This document shows positions 52,441-63,778 of a stretch of 64,000 bases of DNA, in pieces. Within the stretch, counting starts at the first letter, position 1. Every line of letters begins with the position of its first letter. The position numbers were made by a program, and so were the translations under genes. The notes below the pieces were generated by a model, which worked only from the letters and a program-made list of their open reading frames with translations, was not told where the DNA came from and made no database searches. The stretch is from Rhodococcus spongiicola (GTDB lineage Bacteria > Actinomycetota > Actinomycetes > Mycobacteriales > Mycobacteriaceae), in NCBI RefSeq assembly GCF_004011835.1, contig NZ_RKLN01000002.1, positions 663,469-727,468 of the forward strand. The letters are read 5' to 3'.

Positions 52441-55400
52441 ATGGTGAGGCCGCCGTACGCCAGGTCGGCCGTGCCGGGCGTCGGCCGACTTGGGTTGATC
52501 GAGCCGACCGCGCCCGGGGAACTCGACGCGCTCGGGTGGTCCAACCTCGACGGGGTCGAGCTTCTGTGGGCGCTGTCGCGAGCCCCGAATGCCGATCTCG
52601 CTCTGCGTACGCTTGTGCGGCTGCAGGAGGGATTGGGCGACGAGTGGACGGAGCTCGACACCGCACTGCGTTCGGACCGTCGATTGCGTGGCAGGCTGTT
52701 CGGATTGATCGGCGCCTCCAGCGCTTTCGGTGACCACTTGGTGGCGGACCCGTCGTCGTGGAAACTGCTGGCCGGAGACATGATGTTGCCCTCCAAGGAG
52801 GAGCTGACGAGACGTCTTCTCGCGTGCGTCGGGGCAGTTCCCGAGACGGGCCCGAACGCCTCACCGATGCTCTACCGATCCACCCTGACGGGGCCCGAAG
52901 CTATTTCTGCACTTCGCAAATGCTATCGCGACCAGTTGATGGTCCTGGCCGCCGCCGACCTCGCCGCCATCGTCGAGAACGAGCCTGTGATCCCTTACCA
53001 GACTGTGGGACATCAGCTGTCCGACATGGCCGATGCCGCCCTCACGGCCGCGCTGGCGGTGGCTGTCACGGCGGTGTGCCCGGACGAGCCGTGTCCGGTG
53101 CGGATCGCGGTGATCGCGATGGGAAAGTGCGGTGCCCGCGAGCTCAACTACGTCAGCGACGTCGACGTCGTGTTCGTCGCGGAACCGTCCAACGCGGTGG
53201 CAAGCCGCATCGCCGGCGAGATGATGCGCGTCGGATCGTCCGCCTTCTTCGAGGTCGACGCTGCCCTGCGTCCGGAGGGCAAGCGCGGCGAACTGGTGCG
53301 CACCCTCGAATCGCACGTCGCCTACTACGAGCGGTGGGCCAAGACCTGGGAGTTCCAGGCACTGCTGAAGGCCCGTCCGATGACCGGAGACGTCGAGCTG
53401 GGGCAACAGTACACAGACGCATTGGGCCCGATGGTGTGGGCGGCGGCCGAGCGTGAGGACTTCGTTCCCGAGGTGCAGGCCATGCGGCGACGCGTCGAGG
53501 CCTCGGTGCCGCCGGAACTGCGCGAGCGCGAACTCAAGCTGGGGCGCGGCAGCCTGCGTGATGTCGAGTTCGCCGTTCAGCTGCTCCAACTGGTTCACGG
53601 CCGTGCCGACACGTCACTGCGGGTGATGAGCACGATCGACGCCCTGACCGCACTCGCGGCCGGCGGCTACGTCGGACGCGAAGACGCGGCCAACCTCACC
53701 GCGTCGTACGAGTTCCTGCGGTTGCTCGAACACCGCCTCCAGCTCCAGAGGCTCAAGCGCACGCACACGTTGCCGCCACCGGAGGACGAGGAGGCGCTGC
53801 GGTGGCTCGCCCGCGCGGCCCACATGCGTCCGAACGGACGTCACGACGCCCTGGGCGTGCTGGACGCGGAGATCAAGCGGAACTCGCACCGGGTGCGGCG
53901 CCTGCACGCCAAGCTGTTCTACCGGCCGCTGCTCGAGTCGGTGGCCCGAATCGACAAGGAGGCGCTGCGGCTCAGTCCGGACGCGGCCGTCCGGCAGTTG
54001 GCGGCACTCGGCTACTCGGCACCCCAGAACGCCCTCGGACATCTCACCGCGCTCACCCGCGGTGCGTCCCGGAAGGGGCGCATCCAGGCGCTGCTGCTGC
54101 CTACCCTGCTCGAATGGCTCGGGGACACGCCGGATCCCGACGCCGGCCTGCTCGCGTACCGTCGGCTGTCGGATGCACTCGTCGACGCCACCTGGTTCCT
54201 GCGGCTGCTGCGCGACGAGGCGTCGGTGGCGCAGCGGCTCATGACCGTTCTCGGTTCGTCTGCGTACGTTCCGGATCTGTTGATCAAGGCACCCGACGTC
54301 ATACGGCTTCTCGCGGACGGCCCGTCCGGTCCGCGACTGCTCGAGCCGCACCCCGAAGACGTGGCGCGCGGCATCCTGTCGTCGTCCGCGCGCTACGTCG
54401 AGCCGGTCCGGGCGGTCGGCGCGGCGCGTTCCCTGCGCCGGTACGAATTGGCGCGCGTCGCGAGCGCGGACATCCTCGGCATGCTCGATGTCCCGCAGGT
54501 GTGCCGGGCGCTGTCCTCGGTCTGGGCCGCCGTGCTCAACGCCGCGCTCGCCGCGGTGATCCGGGCGAGCGAAGCGGAAATGGGTGGACCCGCGCCCGCC
54601 ACGTTCGCGGTGATCGGCATGGGCCGGCTCGGCGGCGGCGAACTGGGCTACGGCTCCGATGCGGACGTGCTGTTCGTATGCGAACCACGCCCCGGCGTCG
54701 ATGAAACACAGGCAGTCAAGTGGGCCAACCTGATCGGCGACCGAGTGCGAACGTTGCTCGGGGCTCCCAGCACCGATCCACCGCTGGTGGTGGATACCGG
54801 ACTGCGGCCCGAGGGACGTAGTGGCCCGCTGGTTCGGACGCTGGCCTCGTACCAGGCGTACTACGCGCAGTGGGCGCAGTCCTGGGAGGTCCAGGCGCTG
54901 TTGCGGGCACACACCGTCGCGGGCGACGCCGACCTCGGACTGCGGTTCCTGAAGATGATCGACAAGACTCGGTACCCCGAGGGTGGGGTGTCAGAGCAAG
55001 CCGTCCACGAAATAAGGCGGATCAAGGCCCGCGTCGACTCCGAGCGGCTGCCGCGCGGTGCGGATCCTGCCACGCACACCAAGCTCGGCCGTGGCGGCCT
55101 CGCCGACATCGAGTGGACCGTGCAGCTGATCCAACTACGGCACGCCCACGAGATCCCGTCCCTTCACAACACGTCGACTCTCCAGACGCTCGATGCGATC
55201 GGCGCGGCGGAGCTGCTGAGCGAGACCGACATCAAACTGCTGCGCGACGCGTGGCTCACCGCAACCAAGGCCCGCAACGCCCTCGTCCTCGTCCGCGGCA
55301 AACCGACCGACCAACTGCCGGGTCCGGGGAAGGTGCTCTCGGCGGTCGCGCAGGTGGCGGGCTCGCTGGACGGGGACCCGAACGAGTTCCTCGACAACTA

Positions 55401-55458
55401 CCTGCGGGTCACCCGGCGGGCGAAGGCCGTCGTACAGCGGGTGTTCGGGGGAGAGTGA
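52441..55458 (+). CDS. glnE: Glutamine synthetase adenylyltransferase
   Basis: A 1005-residue bifunctional enzyme. N-terminal half: [20 protein letters not shown] (nucleotidyltransferase G-S/D-x-D) and [19 protein letters not shown]-terminal half: [20 protein letters not shown] and [18 protein letters not shown]. The halves remove and add AMP on GlnA1 Tyr406, in response to nitrogen status. ATG at 52441 (GTG one codon later possible). Its gene is followed after eight bases by the convergent GntR gene. Confidence 0.95.
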   Translation: MVRPPYARSAVPGVGRLGLIEPTAPGELDALGWSNLDGVELLWALSRAPNADLALRTLVRLQEGLGDEWTELDTALRSDRRLRGRLFGLIGASSAFGDHLVADPSSWKLLAGDMMLPSKEELTRRLLACVGAVPETGPNASPMLYRSTLTGPEAISALRKCYRDQLMVLAAADLAAIVENEPVIPYQTVGHQLSDMADAALTAALAVAVTAVCPDEPCPVRIAVIAMGKCGARELNYVSDVDVVFVAEPSNAVASRIAGEMMRVGSSAFFEVDAALRPEGKRGELVRTLESHVAYYERWAKTWEFQALLKARPMTGDVELGQQYTDALGPMVWAAAEREDFVPEVQAMRRRVEASVPPELRERELKLGRGSLRDVEFAVQLLQLVHGRADTSLRVMSTIDALTALAAGGYVGREDAANLTASYEFLRLLEHRLQLQRLKRTHTLPPPEDEEALRWLARAAHMRPNGRHDALGVLDAEIKRNSHRVRRLHAKLFYRPLLESVARIDKEALRLSPDAAVRQLAALGYSAPQNALGHLTALTRGASRKGRIQALLLPTLLEWLGDTPDPDAGLLAYRRLSDALVDATWFLRLLRDEASVAQRLMTVLGSSAYVPDLLIKAPDVIRLLADGPSGPRLLEPHPEDVARGILSSSARYVEPVRAVGAARSLRRYELARVASADILGMLDVPQVCRALSSVWAAVLNAALAAVIRASEAEMGGPAPATFAVIGMGRLGGGELGYGSDADVLFVCEPRPGVDETQAVKWANLIGDRVRTLLGAPSTDPPLVVDTGLRPEGRSGPLVRTLASYQAYYAQWAQSWEVQALLRAHTVAGDADLGLRFLKMIDKTRYPEGGVSEQAVHEIRRIKARVDSERLPRGADPATHTKLGRGGLADIEWTVQLIQLRHAHEIPSLHNTSTLQTLDAIGAAELLSETDIKLLRDAWLTATKARNALVLVRGKPTDQLPGPGKVLSAVAQVAGSLDGDPNEFLDNYLRVTRRAKAVVQRVFGGE

Positions 55459-55465
55459 CTGACGG

Positions 55466-56152
55466 TCACCCGCTCGCGAAGAGGCGGATCCGCTGCTCCC
55501 GGCTGTGCTCGAGGTGGGCTCGCATGTGTTCGCGTGCGGCCTTCGCGTCCCGGGCGCGCAACGCGTCGAGGATGTGCTCGTGCTCGGAATTGAGCAGTTC
55601 CGGTTCGCCGTAGTTCGACGGTGGGCCGCTGTCGTAGATCCGCAACTGGGTGGTCAAGCGTACGAGCAGGGTCGTGATCGTCGCGTTGTGGGCGGCCTGC
55701 CAGAGTGCCTCGTGGAACCGGAAGTTATCCACGCGGGCAGCGGTGTCGTCGTTGGTATGGCAGCACGTGTCGTGCAGTCGTTCGAGGCGGGCCATGTCGA
55801 GGTCGGTGTGTCGAAGTGCAGCCGCACCAGCGGCCTCCGATTCCAGTGCTACCCGTGCCGCATAGATTTCGATGACGTCTTCGGGGGTTCCGGAGCGCAC
55901 CCGGAAACCGCGCGCCGCACGTTCGAGCAAGCCGTCGTGGGCGAGCCAGTTGAGGGCCTCTCGAATCGGCGTGCGAGATGCACCGTAGGTCTCGCTCAGC
56001 TGCGTCTCGTGCAACGCCGCACCTTGTGGGAACTTGCCTTCGAGGATGTCGGCGCGCAGTCGCAGGTATTGCTTGGACGTCTGGTCGGAGCGGCCTGAGG
56101 TGCCCGAAGGCAGCAGCACGCCCAGATCTGCCAGGTCGTCCTCGCGCGTCAT
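55466..56152 (-). CDS. GntR-family regulator (FadR subfamily, FCD domain)
   Basis: A 228-residue protein. The winged helix (QYLRLRADILEGKFPQGAAL, ETQLSETYGASRTPIREALN) is followed by an all-helical FCD effector domain with Asp/His metal ligands (FRFHEALWQAAHN, HEHILDALRARD). ATG at 56152. Divergent from the monooxygenase-like gene, whose promoter it might control. Effector unknown. Confidence 0.85.
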   Translation of the reverse strand: MTREDDLADLGVLLPSGTSGRSDQTSKQYLRLRADILEGKFPQGAALHETQLSETYGASRTPIREALNWLAHDGLLERAARGFRVRSGTPEDVIEIYAARVALESEAAGAAALRHTDLDMARLERLHDTCCHTNDDTAARVDNFRFHEALWQAAHNATITTLLVRLTTQLRIYDSGPPSNYGEPELLNSEHEHILDALRARDAKAAREHMRAHLEHSREQRIRLFASG

Positions 56153-56376
56153 CGTTGTCCCATCTCTATCGGCCCCGTGTTCGGACGTGCCGATTATGCC
56201 ACCGCCTACGGTCGAATACTCACGTATACGCGAGCGGTTTGTGCTTCCCGGTAGCTGTGTTCTTGCATCGAGGGGCACTCGTCATGGCGCTCCACGGGTC
56301 CGAGGCGACGCACGTTGACTCGGTCGATGCCACCGAGAACAGTAAGAGAGGTATCGGTCTCTTTGGGAGGTGCTCG

Positions 56377-56679
56377 ATGGTCAGCGCAGCGCTGCTGGTG
56401 CGAGTGGAAGCCAAACGTGGCAAGGAGGCCGAGGTCGCGGAGTTCCTCGAGAGCGCCTTGGCGCTCGTGCAGGAGGAACCGGACACCACAGCCTGGTTCG
56501 CGCTTCGCTTCGGCCCCGCGACCTTCGGCATATTCGATGTATTCCCCGACGACAAGGGGCGGCAGGCGCACCTCGCCGGACGGGTCGCGGAGGCGCTGAT
56601 GGCACGGGCCGACGAATTGTTCGTCGGTCACCCCACCATCACGAACGTCGACGTACTGGCGAGCAAGCTGCCCGAGTGA
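56377..56679 (+). CDS. Antibiotic biosynthesis monooxygenase-like protein
   Basis: A 100-residue dimeric ferredoxin-like fold protein. ALLVRVEAKRGKEAEVAEFL then TTAWFALRFGPATFGIFDVF is the ABM pattern. GGGAGG lies about six bases before the ATG at 56377. Divergent from the GntR gene. Substrate unknown; many such proteins are small oxygenases or simply ligand binders. Confidence 0.75.
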   Translation: MVSAALLVRVEAKRGKEAEVAEFLESALALVQEEPDTTAWFALRFGPATFGIFDVFPDDKGRQAHLAGRVAEALMARADELFVGHPTITNVDVLASKLPE

Positions 56680-57119
56680 CGGGCCAATCCTTCGGCTGCC
56701 CCGCCGCTCCAGGGGCGTAGACGCCCGTCCCAGTGTCATGGTTCCGCAGTGCGGACGCCCGAAATGTCCGTTGCCGAGCCGTTATCTTTCGAGCCCGATC
56801 ATCGTGATTTTCGAGCCCTGACGTTATTCAATGCCCTGATTACCTGGCGAGTGTCTGTCGGCTGTATCACGAACCTGGCAGTTCGTCGGGATTCGAAATT
56901 CTTGGGCAGTGCTGCACGAATTACCGGCTCAGACGGCTTTTTCGGTTGACTTTTCGACGGATCGTCGAGCTCCAGTAGGTATACCCCCCATACCTGACTA
57001 GGTACCCACCCCGGTAGATATGCGGATGTCTCGATTAGATAACGACGGAACTCTGGGTTGTGCCCGATCACCGATGCCACGGAGGTGTCGGACCGCATGT
57101 AAGACCCGGAGGACCTCGA
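56680..57119. other. Long leader region before the NlpC/P60 gene
   Basis: 440 bases without a supported gene. A short conspicuous stretch at about 56977-57015 contains TATACCCCCCATACC and GGTACCCACCCCGG, C-rich with A/T-flanked ends. It could be a regulatory site. I looked for a c-di-AMP riboswitch, which often precedes such genes, and could not find its conserved blocks. Confidence 0.35.
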
Positions 57120-57650
57120 ATGGCCAAGCACCGCGCACAGAAGAAGACCCGACTGACCCGCACCACCCGTGGACTGGTGCTAGGTGCCGTCACCGCCGGC
57201 GCTCTGGTGATCCCGGTCGCCCCCGCGATGGCACAGCCCTTCGACTTTCTGAACTGGGGCGCCAACGTGATCCAGCCGAACTCGGGCGGCTCCGTGGGCC
57301 AGCCGAACTCGAAGGGGCAGGCTGTCGCTAATGCCGCGAAGTCCAAGCTCGGCTCCCCATACGTGTGGGGCGCGACGGGTCCGAGTTCGTTCGACTGCTC
57401 GGGACTGGTCCAGTGGGCCCACAAGCAGGCCGGCGTCTCCGTCCCCCGGGTCAGCTACGACCAGATCGCCGGCGGCACCCCGGTGTCCAAGGCCAACCTG
57501 CAGCCGGGTGACGTCGTCTCGTTCTACGGGGCCAACCACATCGGCATCTACGCCGGCGACGGCCAGGTTGTCCACGCCCCGACCTCGGGCGACGTCGTGA
57601 AGATCTCGCCGGTGGACTCGATGCCCTTCGACGGGGCGACCCGCTACTGA
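57120..57650 (+). CDS. Secreted NlpC/P60 peptidoglycan hydrolase
   Basis: A 176-residue protein. The signal peptide ends IPVAPAMA about residue 38. A short linker (WGANVIQPNSGGSVGQPNS) leads to the NlpC/P60 domain: Cys93 in SSFDCSGL, His in GANHIGIYAG, and VVHAP for the third catalytic position. It would cut the stem peptide of peptidoglycan outside the membrane. ATG at 57120 has GGAGG upstream. It is short compared with RipA-type enzymes: no N-terminal coiled coil. Confidence 0.88.
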   Translation: MAKHRAQKKTRLTRTTRGLVLGAVTAGALVIPVAPAMAQPFDFLNWGANVIQPNSGGSVGQPNSKGQAVANAAKSKLGSPYVWGATGPSSFDCSGLVQWAHKQAGVSVPRVSYDQIAGGTPVSKANLQPGDVVSFYGANHIGIYAGDGQVVHAPTSGDVVKISPVDSMPFDGATRY

Positions 57651-57668
57651 TCCAAGCGTCCCTCGACG

Positions 57669-57711
57669 CGAAACGAGCCCGTCACCCTGCAGGGGTGACG
57701 GGCTCGTTTCG
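57669..57711. terminator. Bidirectional terminator between nlpC and glnA1
   Basis: A 19-bp perfect stem (57669-57687 with 57693-57711, left arm starting CGAAACGAGCCCGTC) around TGCAG, between convergent genes, with T-rich sequence on the right arm. Confidence 0.85.
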
Positions 57712-57759
57712 TCGAATCCGTAGTCCGAACCTATCCGTAGTTCGTATCTACTGAACGGC

Positions 57760-59196
<1,437 letters not shown>

Positions 59197-59272
59197 GTTG
59201 GTGCTCCTTCAGTCGGTTACCTGCCGGTTGAGTTGCGGCGGTTTCGTCGAGGCACGACGCTAGATAGCTGGT

Positions 59273-59310
59273 GTTGCCCGTTAGTCAACCTTATGTTTCG
59301 CGGGTGTTAC
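59273..59310 (-). promoter_or_regulatory. GlnR-type box upstream of glnA1
   Basis: On the minus strand four half-sites GTAAC, GAAAC, TTGAC and GCAAC are each separated by exactly six bases (plus-strand positions 59306-59310, 59295-59299, 59284-59288, 59273-59277). This matches the a-site/b-site pattern of actinobacterial GlnR. It lies 77 bases upstream of the glnA1 start. Confidence 0.8.
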
Positions 59311-59440
59311 ACGTCGGAGTTGACTTGGTTATTCGCACGAACGGGCGATGTGACCCTTTCCGTACCGAACAGGTGTGACGCGCAGCACCGATGCCGATTG
59401 GGGCGCGGTGCTCGTCGCGGCGCCGCCTATCCTGGACGGC

Positions 59441-59917
59441 ATGGCACGTATGACCGGTTCCTGGCTCTCTGGCCCCTCCGCTGCACTGCCGAAGGGGCAG
59501 ACCGAAGCGCAAGCCTATCGGGGTGAACTACTGGGTTTGCCGGCGGACGGACCCGGTTCGCTGGCCGCGCTCGGACGGCGCGTCCTGGCTCTGGCGGTCG
59601 ACTGGTTCACCGCGGCGGGTGTCGTGATGCTCCTGATCGGTGAGGCGCCGCTCGAGAACCCGCGGATCGGCACCTACACCCTCATGTTGTGGTTCCTGGT
59701 CGGCGTCGCCTGCGTATCGCTGTTCTCGTTCACGCCCGGTCAGTACATGTTGGGACTGCAGGTCGCTCGCGTCGACGCCCCGGCCAAGGTCGGTTTCCTG
59801 AGGGCGCTCGGCCGTCAGGCGCTGATGGTGTTCATCGTTCCTGCGGTCATCACCGACGTCGACGGGCGCGGCATGCACGATCGTGCAACTGGCACGGCAC
59901 TCGTCCGCATGCGCTGA
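59441..59917 (+). CDS. RDD-family membrane protein
   Basis: A 158-residue protein with three hydrophobic segments. The first RDD element is LAALGRRVLALAVDWFTAAG, and FTPGQYMLGLQVARVDAPAKVGF is the second conserved part. ATG at 59441. Orthologue of Rv2219A, lying as there beside glnA1 and the DUF4191 gene. Function unknown. Confidence 0.85.
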   Translation: MARMTGSWLSGPSAALPKGQTEAQAYRGELLGLPADGPGSLAALGRRVLALAVDWFTAAGVVMLLIGEAPLENPRIGTYTLMLWFLVGVACVSLFSFTPGQYMLGLQVARVDAPAKVGFLRALGRQALMVFIVPAVITDVDGRGMHDRATGTALVRMR

Positions 59918-59933
59918 GCACACACATCAACGA

Positions 59934-59990
59934 CGAATGTCACATCGGTTGGCCGGACCGAATTGCCGGACCGAACCGATGTGACATTCG
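59934..59990. terminator. Large hairpin between convergent genes
   Basis: A 17-bp perfect stem (59934-59950 with 59974-59990, left arm CGAATGTCACATCGGTT), 23-base loop containing two GCCGGACCG-type repeats. It lies between the RDD and DUF4191 genes. Confidence 0.75.
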
Positions 59991-60010
59991 ATTACCCGTG
60001 AGTGGAGGTG

Positions 60011-60766
60011 TCAGCGGCGGCGAATCGTGCGCTGCATGCCCTTCATCTTGGCGCCCGGAGGCAGAGGGCCCTTCGGCGTTGCGGCGCCGGCGCGTCCGCC
60101 GAGTGCCGCCAGCCGGGACTCGATCGAGTCCATGCGCTTGGTGTTGATGTTGCGCGGCAGCTTGTTCAGCCGCTTTGTGAGCTGTGAGAGCGGCACCTGG
60201 CCCTCGTCGTTACCGACGACGAAATCGTAAATGGGGGTGTCGCCGACCAGTCGCGCAGTCTTCTTCTTCTCCTGTGCGAGCAGACCCTTGACACGCTGCG
60301 GCGAGCCCTCGGCGATAAGGATCACGCCGGGGCGACCGATCACGCGGTGCACCGCATCGAGTTGCGTGGTGCCCGCGACGGCATTGGTGACGCGCCACGC
60401 GCCTTGCATGTTGTCGAGCGCCCACGCCGCGGCACCGGCCTGCCCCTCGGCCTTGCCGTACACCGTCTTCTGGACCCGCCTCCCGAAGATGATGAAGCCG
60501 AATAGGACGCCGACGAGGATGCCGATCGGCAGCAGGAACCACTGGATACCGAAGATCAGGCCGACCACGAAGAACAAGAGCGCACTCAGCACAACGGCGC
60601 CGATGATCAGCGGGAGCAGCAGCTTGTCTTCCTTGCGCTGCATCTGGAACGCCTGCCAGAGCTGAGTCCGGCGTTCCTTCGACGCCTGCTTGCGGGCTGC
60701 CTTCGCCGCCGCCTTGGCTTCCTTACTCGCTTTGCCCGCTTTTCCGGATTTACTGCCGTTCGCCAT
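60011..60766 (-). CDS. DUF4191 membrane protein
   Basis: A 251-residue protein. A Lys/Ala-rich N-terminus (residues 1-35) precedes two hydrophobic segments (LLLPLIIGAVVLSALLFFVV and GIQWFLLPIGILVGVLFGF). The soluble C-terminal half includes GAAAWALDNMQGAWRVTNAV and GVILIAEGSPQRVKGLLAQE. Orthologue of Rv2219. Downstream of lipA in the same orientation with a 59-base gap. Function unknown. Confidence 0.85.
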   Translation of the reverse strand: MANGSKSGKAGKASKEAKAAAKAARKQASKERRTQLWQAFQMQRKEDKLLLPLIIGAVVLSALLFFVVGLIFGIQWFLLPIGILVGVLFGFIIFGRRVQKTVYGKAEGQAGAAAWALDNMQGAWRVTNAVAGTTQLDAVHRVIGRPGVILIAEGSPQRVKGLLAQEKKKTARLVGDTPIYDFVVGNDEGQVPLSQLTKRLNKLPRNINTKRMDSIESRLAALGGRAGAATPKGPLPPGAKMKGMQRTIRRR

Positions 60767-60825
60767 ACCTCACAGGATACGTCCCGCACCGCGCACCACA
60801 CGCGCGCGGTGAGCGGACGTACACG

Positions 60826-61839
60826 TCAGACGCGTGCGAGACGCTCGAGTACCGAACTGGCTTCCTGGGAAGCGGTGCCGTCCGTGGCGAGGTGTGCCTG
60901 TCCCGCCGGCAGCGGCCGTCCGTGGTGGGCCATCGCCTGGGCGTAGAGACGTCCGGCGCGGTACGAGGAGCGCACCAGCGGTCCCGCCATGACGCCCGCG
61001 AAGCCGATCTCCTCGGCCGCCTTCGAATGCTCGACGAACTCCTCCGGCTTCACCCAACGTTCGACCGGATGGTGCCGCGGTGACGGACGCAGGTACTGCG
61101 TGATGGTGATGATGTCGCAGCCGGCCTCGTGCAGGTCCACCATTGCCTGGTGCACCTCCTCGGGGGTCTCGCCCAAACCGAGGATGAGGTTGGACTTGGT
61201 GACCAGGCCGGACTCGCGGGCGGCGCTGATCACGCCTAGCGAACGCTCGTAGCGGAACGCGGGACGGATCCGCCTGAAGATGCGCGGCACCGTCTCGAGG
61301 TTGTGTGCGAGCACCTCCGGACGCGACTCGAACACCTCGGTCAGTAGATCGGGCTTGCCGTTGAAGTCGGGGATCAGGTTCTCGACGCCTGTACCCGGAT
61401 TCATCGCGTGGATCTGCCGGACCGTCTCCGCGTACAGCCACGCACCGCCGTCGGGCAGGTCGTCGCGGGCGACGCCGGTGATCGTCGAGTACCGCAGGCC
61501 CATAGCCTTGACGCTTTCCGCGACACGGCGGGGTTCGTCCCGATCCAGCTCGGCGGGCTTTCCGGTATCGATCTGACAGAAATCGCAACGGCGTGTGCAC
61601 TGTTCGCCACCGATGAGGAACGTGGCCTCGCGGTCCTCCCAACACTCGTAGATGTTGGGGCAGCCCGCTTCCTCGCAGACGGTGTGCAAGCCTTCGCTTT
61701 TCACCAAGCCCTTGAGCTCGGTGTACTCCGGGCCCATCTTCGCGCGGGTCCGGATCCACTCGGGCTTGCGCTCGATCGGGGTTTCCGCGTTTCGGATCTC
61801 GATGCGGAGCAGCTTCCGTCCGTCTGGGGCGACACTCAC
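60826..61839 (-). CDS. lipA: Lipoyl synthase
   Basis: A 337-residue radical-SAM enzyme. The auxiliary cluster ligands are Cys55/60/66 ([12 protein letters not shown]) and the SAM-cluster ligands Cys81/85/88 (CTRRCDFC). [18 protein letters not shown] and [19 protein letters not shown] are typical. It inserts two sulphurs into octanoyl groups made by LipB on E2 domains. GTG at 61839; the much longer upstream frame overlaps lipB. Confidence 0.95.
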   Translation of the reverse strand: MSVAPDGRKLLRIEIRNAETPIERKPEWIRTRAKMGPEYTELKGLVKSEGLHTVCEEAGCPNIYECWEDREATFLIGGEQCTRRCDFCQIDTGKPAELDRDEPRRVAESVKAMGLRYSTITGVARDDLPDGGAWLYAETVRQIHAMNPGTGVENLIPDFNGKPDLLTEVFESRPEVLAHNLETVPRIFRRIRPAFRYERSLGVISAARESGLVTKSNLILGLGETPEEVHQAMVDLHEAGCDIITITQYLRPSPRHHPVERWVKPEEFVEHSKAAEEIGFAGVMAGPLVRSSYRAGRLYAQAMAHHGRPLPAGQAHLATDGTASQEASSVLERLARV

Positions 61840-61892
61840 GAAGTTGATCGTACGCCTGACCGGATCTCGCACTCGGGGCTGGGCAGGGCGGT

Positions 61893-62765
61893 TCAGCCGA
61901 ACCGGGTGGTGGTGAACTCGGGCGCCTGAGGTGCGCTGTCGTGTGTCACCCGCTCTATGTCGTCGCGCGTCGTGCGCTCTATGTCGTCGCGCGTCGTGCG
62001 CTCTATGTCGTCGCGCGTCGTGCGCTCTATGTCCTTGAAGGTGACCGGGAGGCTTCCGTCCAGGGCTGCCATGACCGCCTCGGTGACCGCGGGGGTGACC
62101 TCGCCGACTGTGACATCGCGGCCGAGTTCGCGCGAGAGGGTCGTCACGCCGGCGTCGTGGATACCGCACGGAACGATGTTGTCGAAACCGTTCAGTGCCG
62201 CGTTGCAGTTCAGGGCGAAGCCGTGGAGCGTGACTCCGCGCTGGACTCGCACACCGATCGCGGCGACCTTGCGTTCGGGCACCCGCCGGCCGTCGACCGA
62301 TGCGGCGGGCAGCCACACACCTGAGCGGCCCTCGACCCGCCCGCACGTCAGACCGAGGTCGGTGCAGACAGTGATCAGCGCCTCTTCGATCCGCCGCACG
62401 TAGCTGACGACGTCGACGGGTTCGGCGAGCTTCACGATGGGGTAGCCGACCAGCTGGCCCGGGCCGTGCCAGGTGATCTTGCCACCACGGTCGACGTCGA
62501 TGACCGGGGTGCCGTCGACTGGCCGATCCTCCGGAGCGGTTCGGCGTCCGGCCGTGTAGACGGCGGGATGCTCGAGGAGGAGCAACGTATCCGGTCCCAC
62601 GCCGTCCGCGCGAGCCGTGGCGAGCGTTCGCTGGTGCTGCCAGGCCTGCATGTAGTCGATGCGGCCGAGGACTTCAACGGACATCGGCTGGGAACTGGAT
62701 CGGGCCGACGCGGTGGTACTGCGCATGGGATAGACGTTACGCCCGCCGACCCGATGGTCCGTCAC
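61893..62765 (-). CDS. lipB: Lipoate-protein ligase B (octanoyltransferase) with repeat tail
   Basis: A 290-residue protein. [34 protein letters not shown], catalytic Lys166 in [10 protein letters not shown] and Cys200 in NIVPCGIHD identify LipB. The C-terminal 46 residues carry four 8-residue units DIERTTRD (last one DIERVTHD), absent from typical LipB proteins, which end near residue 240. It transfers octanoate from ACP to E2 lipoyl domains. The GTG at 62765 overlaps the epimerase stop (GTGA); an ATG at 62726 is the alternative. Confidence 0.92.
   Translation of the reverse strand: MTDHRVGGRNVYPMRSTTASARSSSQPMSVEVLGRIDYMQAWQHQRTLATARADGVGPDTLLLLEHPAVYTAGRRTAPEDRPVDGTPVIDVDRGGKITWHGPGQLVGYPIVKLAEPVDVVSYVRRIEEALITVCTDLGLTCGRVEGRSGVWLPAASVDGRRVPERKVAAIGVRVQRGVTLHGFALNCNAALNGFDNIVPCGIHDAGVTTLSRELGRDVTVGEVTPAVTEAVMAALDGSLPVTFKDIERTTRDDIERTTRDDIERTTRDDIERVTHDSAPQAPEFTTTRFG
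61938..62033. repeat. 24-bp tandem repeat inside lipB
   Basis: Four in-frame units; the first three are near-identical (minus-strand unit GACATAGAGCGCACGACGCG plus four bases) and the last is degenerate. Encodes DIERTTRD repeats at residues 245-276. Confidence 0.9.
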
Positions 62766-63652
62766 GGCTCGAGTGCGTATGCGAGTGCGGCATCGATGGT
62801 CGGGTGCAGGAACGAGAATCCAGCCTGTTCGAGCGCGGTCGGGACGGCGCGTTGGCCGGTCAGTACTGCCTCCCGACCGAACTCACCGATCAGTGCGGTA
62901 ACCGCGAATCCCGGCACCATCCACGGTGCTGGGCGGTGGAGTGCGCGCCCCATGGCCGCACTGAACCGTGCATTCGTTACGGGTTCCGGTGCGCACAGGT
63001 TCACCGGCCCTTGGACGTCGCCGTGGGTCAGGACGAACTCGATCGCCGCCACCTCGTCGGCGAGGGTGATCCACGACATGTATTGGCGGCCGCTCCCGAG
63101 TCGGCCACCGAGCCCGAGCGAGTACAGCGGCCGCAACCGGCCGAGCATCCCGCCGCGTGGCGACAGTACGGTCGCGGTGCGGATCGACACGGTACGGACC
63201 CCGCCGTCGTACGCCGGGGTAGTCGCGTCCTCCCAGTCCTGGCACACCTGCGCCAGGAATCCGCTGCCCGACGGCGAGCGCTCGTCGACGATCCGGTCCT
63301 TGGTGTCGCCGTAGTACCCGACGGCGCTGCCGTTGACGAGGACCGGCACCTCTGCCTCGACCACCGCGTGCGCCAGCACGTCCGTCGTGGTGAGTCGACT
63401 GTCGCGGATGGCCTGCTTGTAGGCCCCCGACCAACGCTTGTCGCCGATGCCCGCGCCGCACAGGTTGACTACCGCGTCGGCGCCGCGCAGTGCGCCCGGG
63501 TCGAGCATGCCCGACTCCGGATTCCACTCGAACTCGTCGCGGCCAACAGGTGTGCGTCGCACCAGACGTGCGACGTCGTGGCCATCGTCGCGCAGGGTCT
63601 CGACGAGCGTCTTCCCGATCAGGCCGGACGATCCGGCGACGATCACACGCAT
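62762..63652 (-). CDS. TIGR01777-family NAD-dependent epimerase/dehydratase
   Basis: A 296-residue Rossmann protein. [20 protein letters not shown] is the GxxGxxG nucleotide motif; [18 protein letters not shown] holds the Tyr/Ser region and [12 protein letters not shown] the following helix; C-terminal DUF1731 domain ([20 protein letters not shown]). Orthologue of Rv2216. Function unknown, conserved beside lipB and the E2 gene. ATG at 63652. Confidence 0.88.
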   Translation of the reverse strand: MRVIVAGSSGLIGKTLVETLRDDGHDVARLVRRTPVGRDEFEWNPESGMLDPGALRGADAVVNLCGAGIGDKRWSGAYKQAIRDSRLTTTDVLAHAVVEAEVPVLVNGSAVGYYGDTKDRIVDERSPSGSGFLAQVCQDWEDATTPAYDGGVRTVSIRTATVLSPRGGMLGRLRPLYSLGLGGRLGSGRQYMSWITLADEVAAIEFVLTHGDVQGPVNLCAPEPVTNARFSAAMGRALHRPAPWMVPGFAVTALIGEFGREAVLTGQRAVPTALEQAGFSFLHPTIDAALAYALEP

Positions 63653-63665
63653 GGCGTCCTCCTAG

Positions 63666-63710
63666 CTCTCGAACACACCGCTCTCGAACACACCGCTGTC
63701 GAACACACCG
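63666..63710. repeat. 15-bp tandem repeat upstream of the epimerase gene
   Basis: Three units of TCTCGAACACACCGC (third with a G substitution) lie between the epimerase start and the E2 terminator. Confidence 0.8.
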
Positions 63711-63744
63711 AGGGGCACCATCCCTGGCGAGATGGTGCCCCTCG
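63709..63744 (-). terminator. Terminator after the E2 gene
   Basis: CGAGGGGCACCAT (63709-63721) pairs perfectly with ATGGTGCCCCTCG (63732-63744) around a 10-base loop. It is 35 bases downstream of the acyltransferase stop codon. Confidence 0.85.
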
Positions 63745-63778
63745 GTGGCGTATCACGTCGAGTTCTTGGCCCGGCGCC

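Noticed and set aside
56680-57119. c-di-AMP (ydaO) riboswitch before the NlpC/P60 gene
   Set aside because: Expected from family habit, but I could not find its conserved sequence blocks or pairing in the leader.
61938-62033. CRISPR-like array
   Set aside because: The 24-bp units are contiguous without spacers and lie in frame inside lipB. No other spaced repeat array or cas gene was seen in the window.
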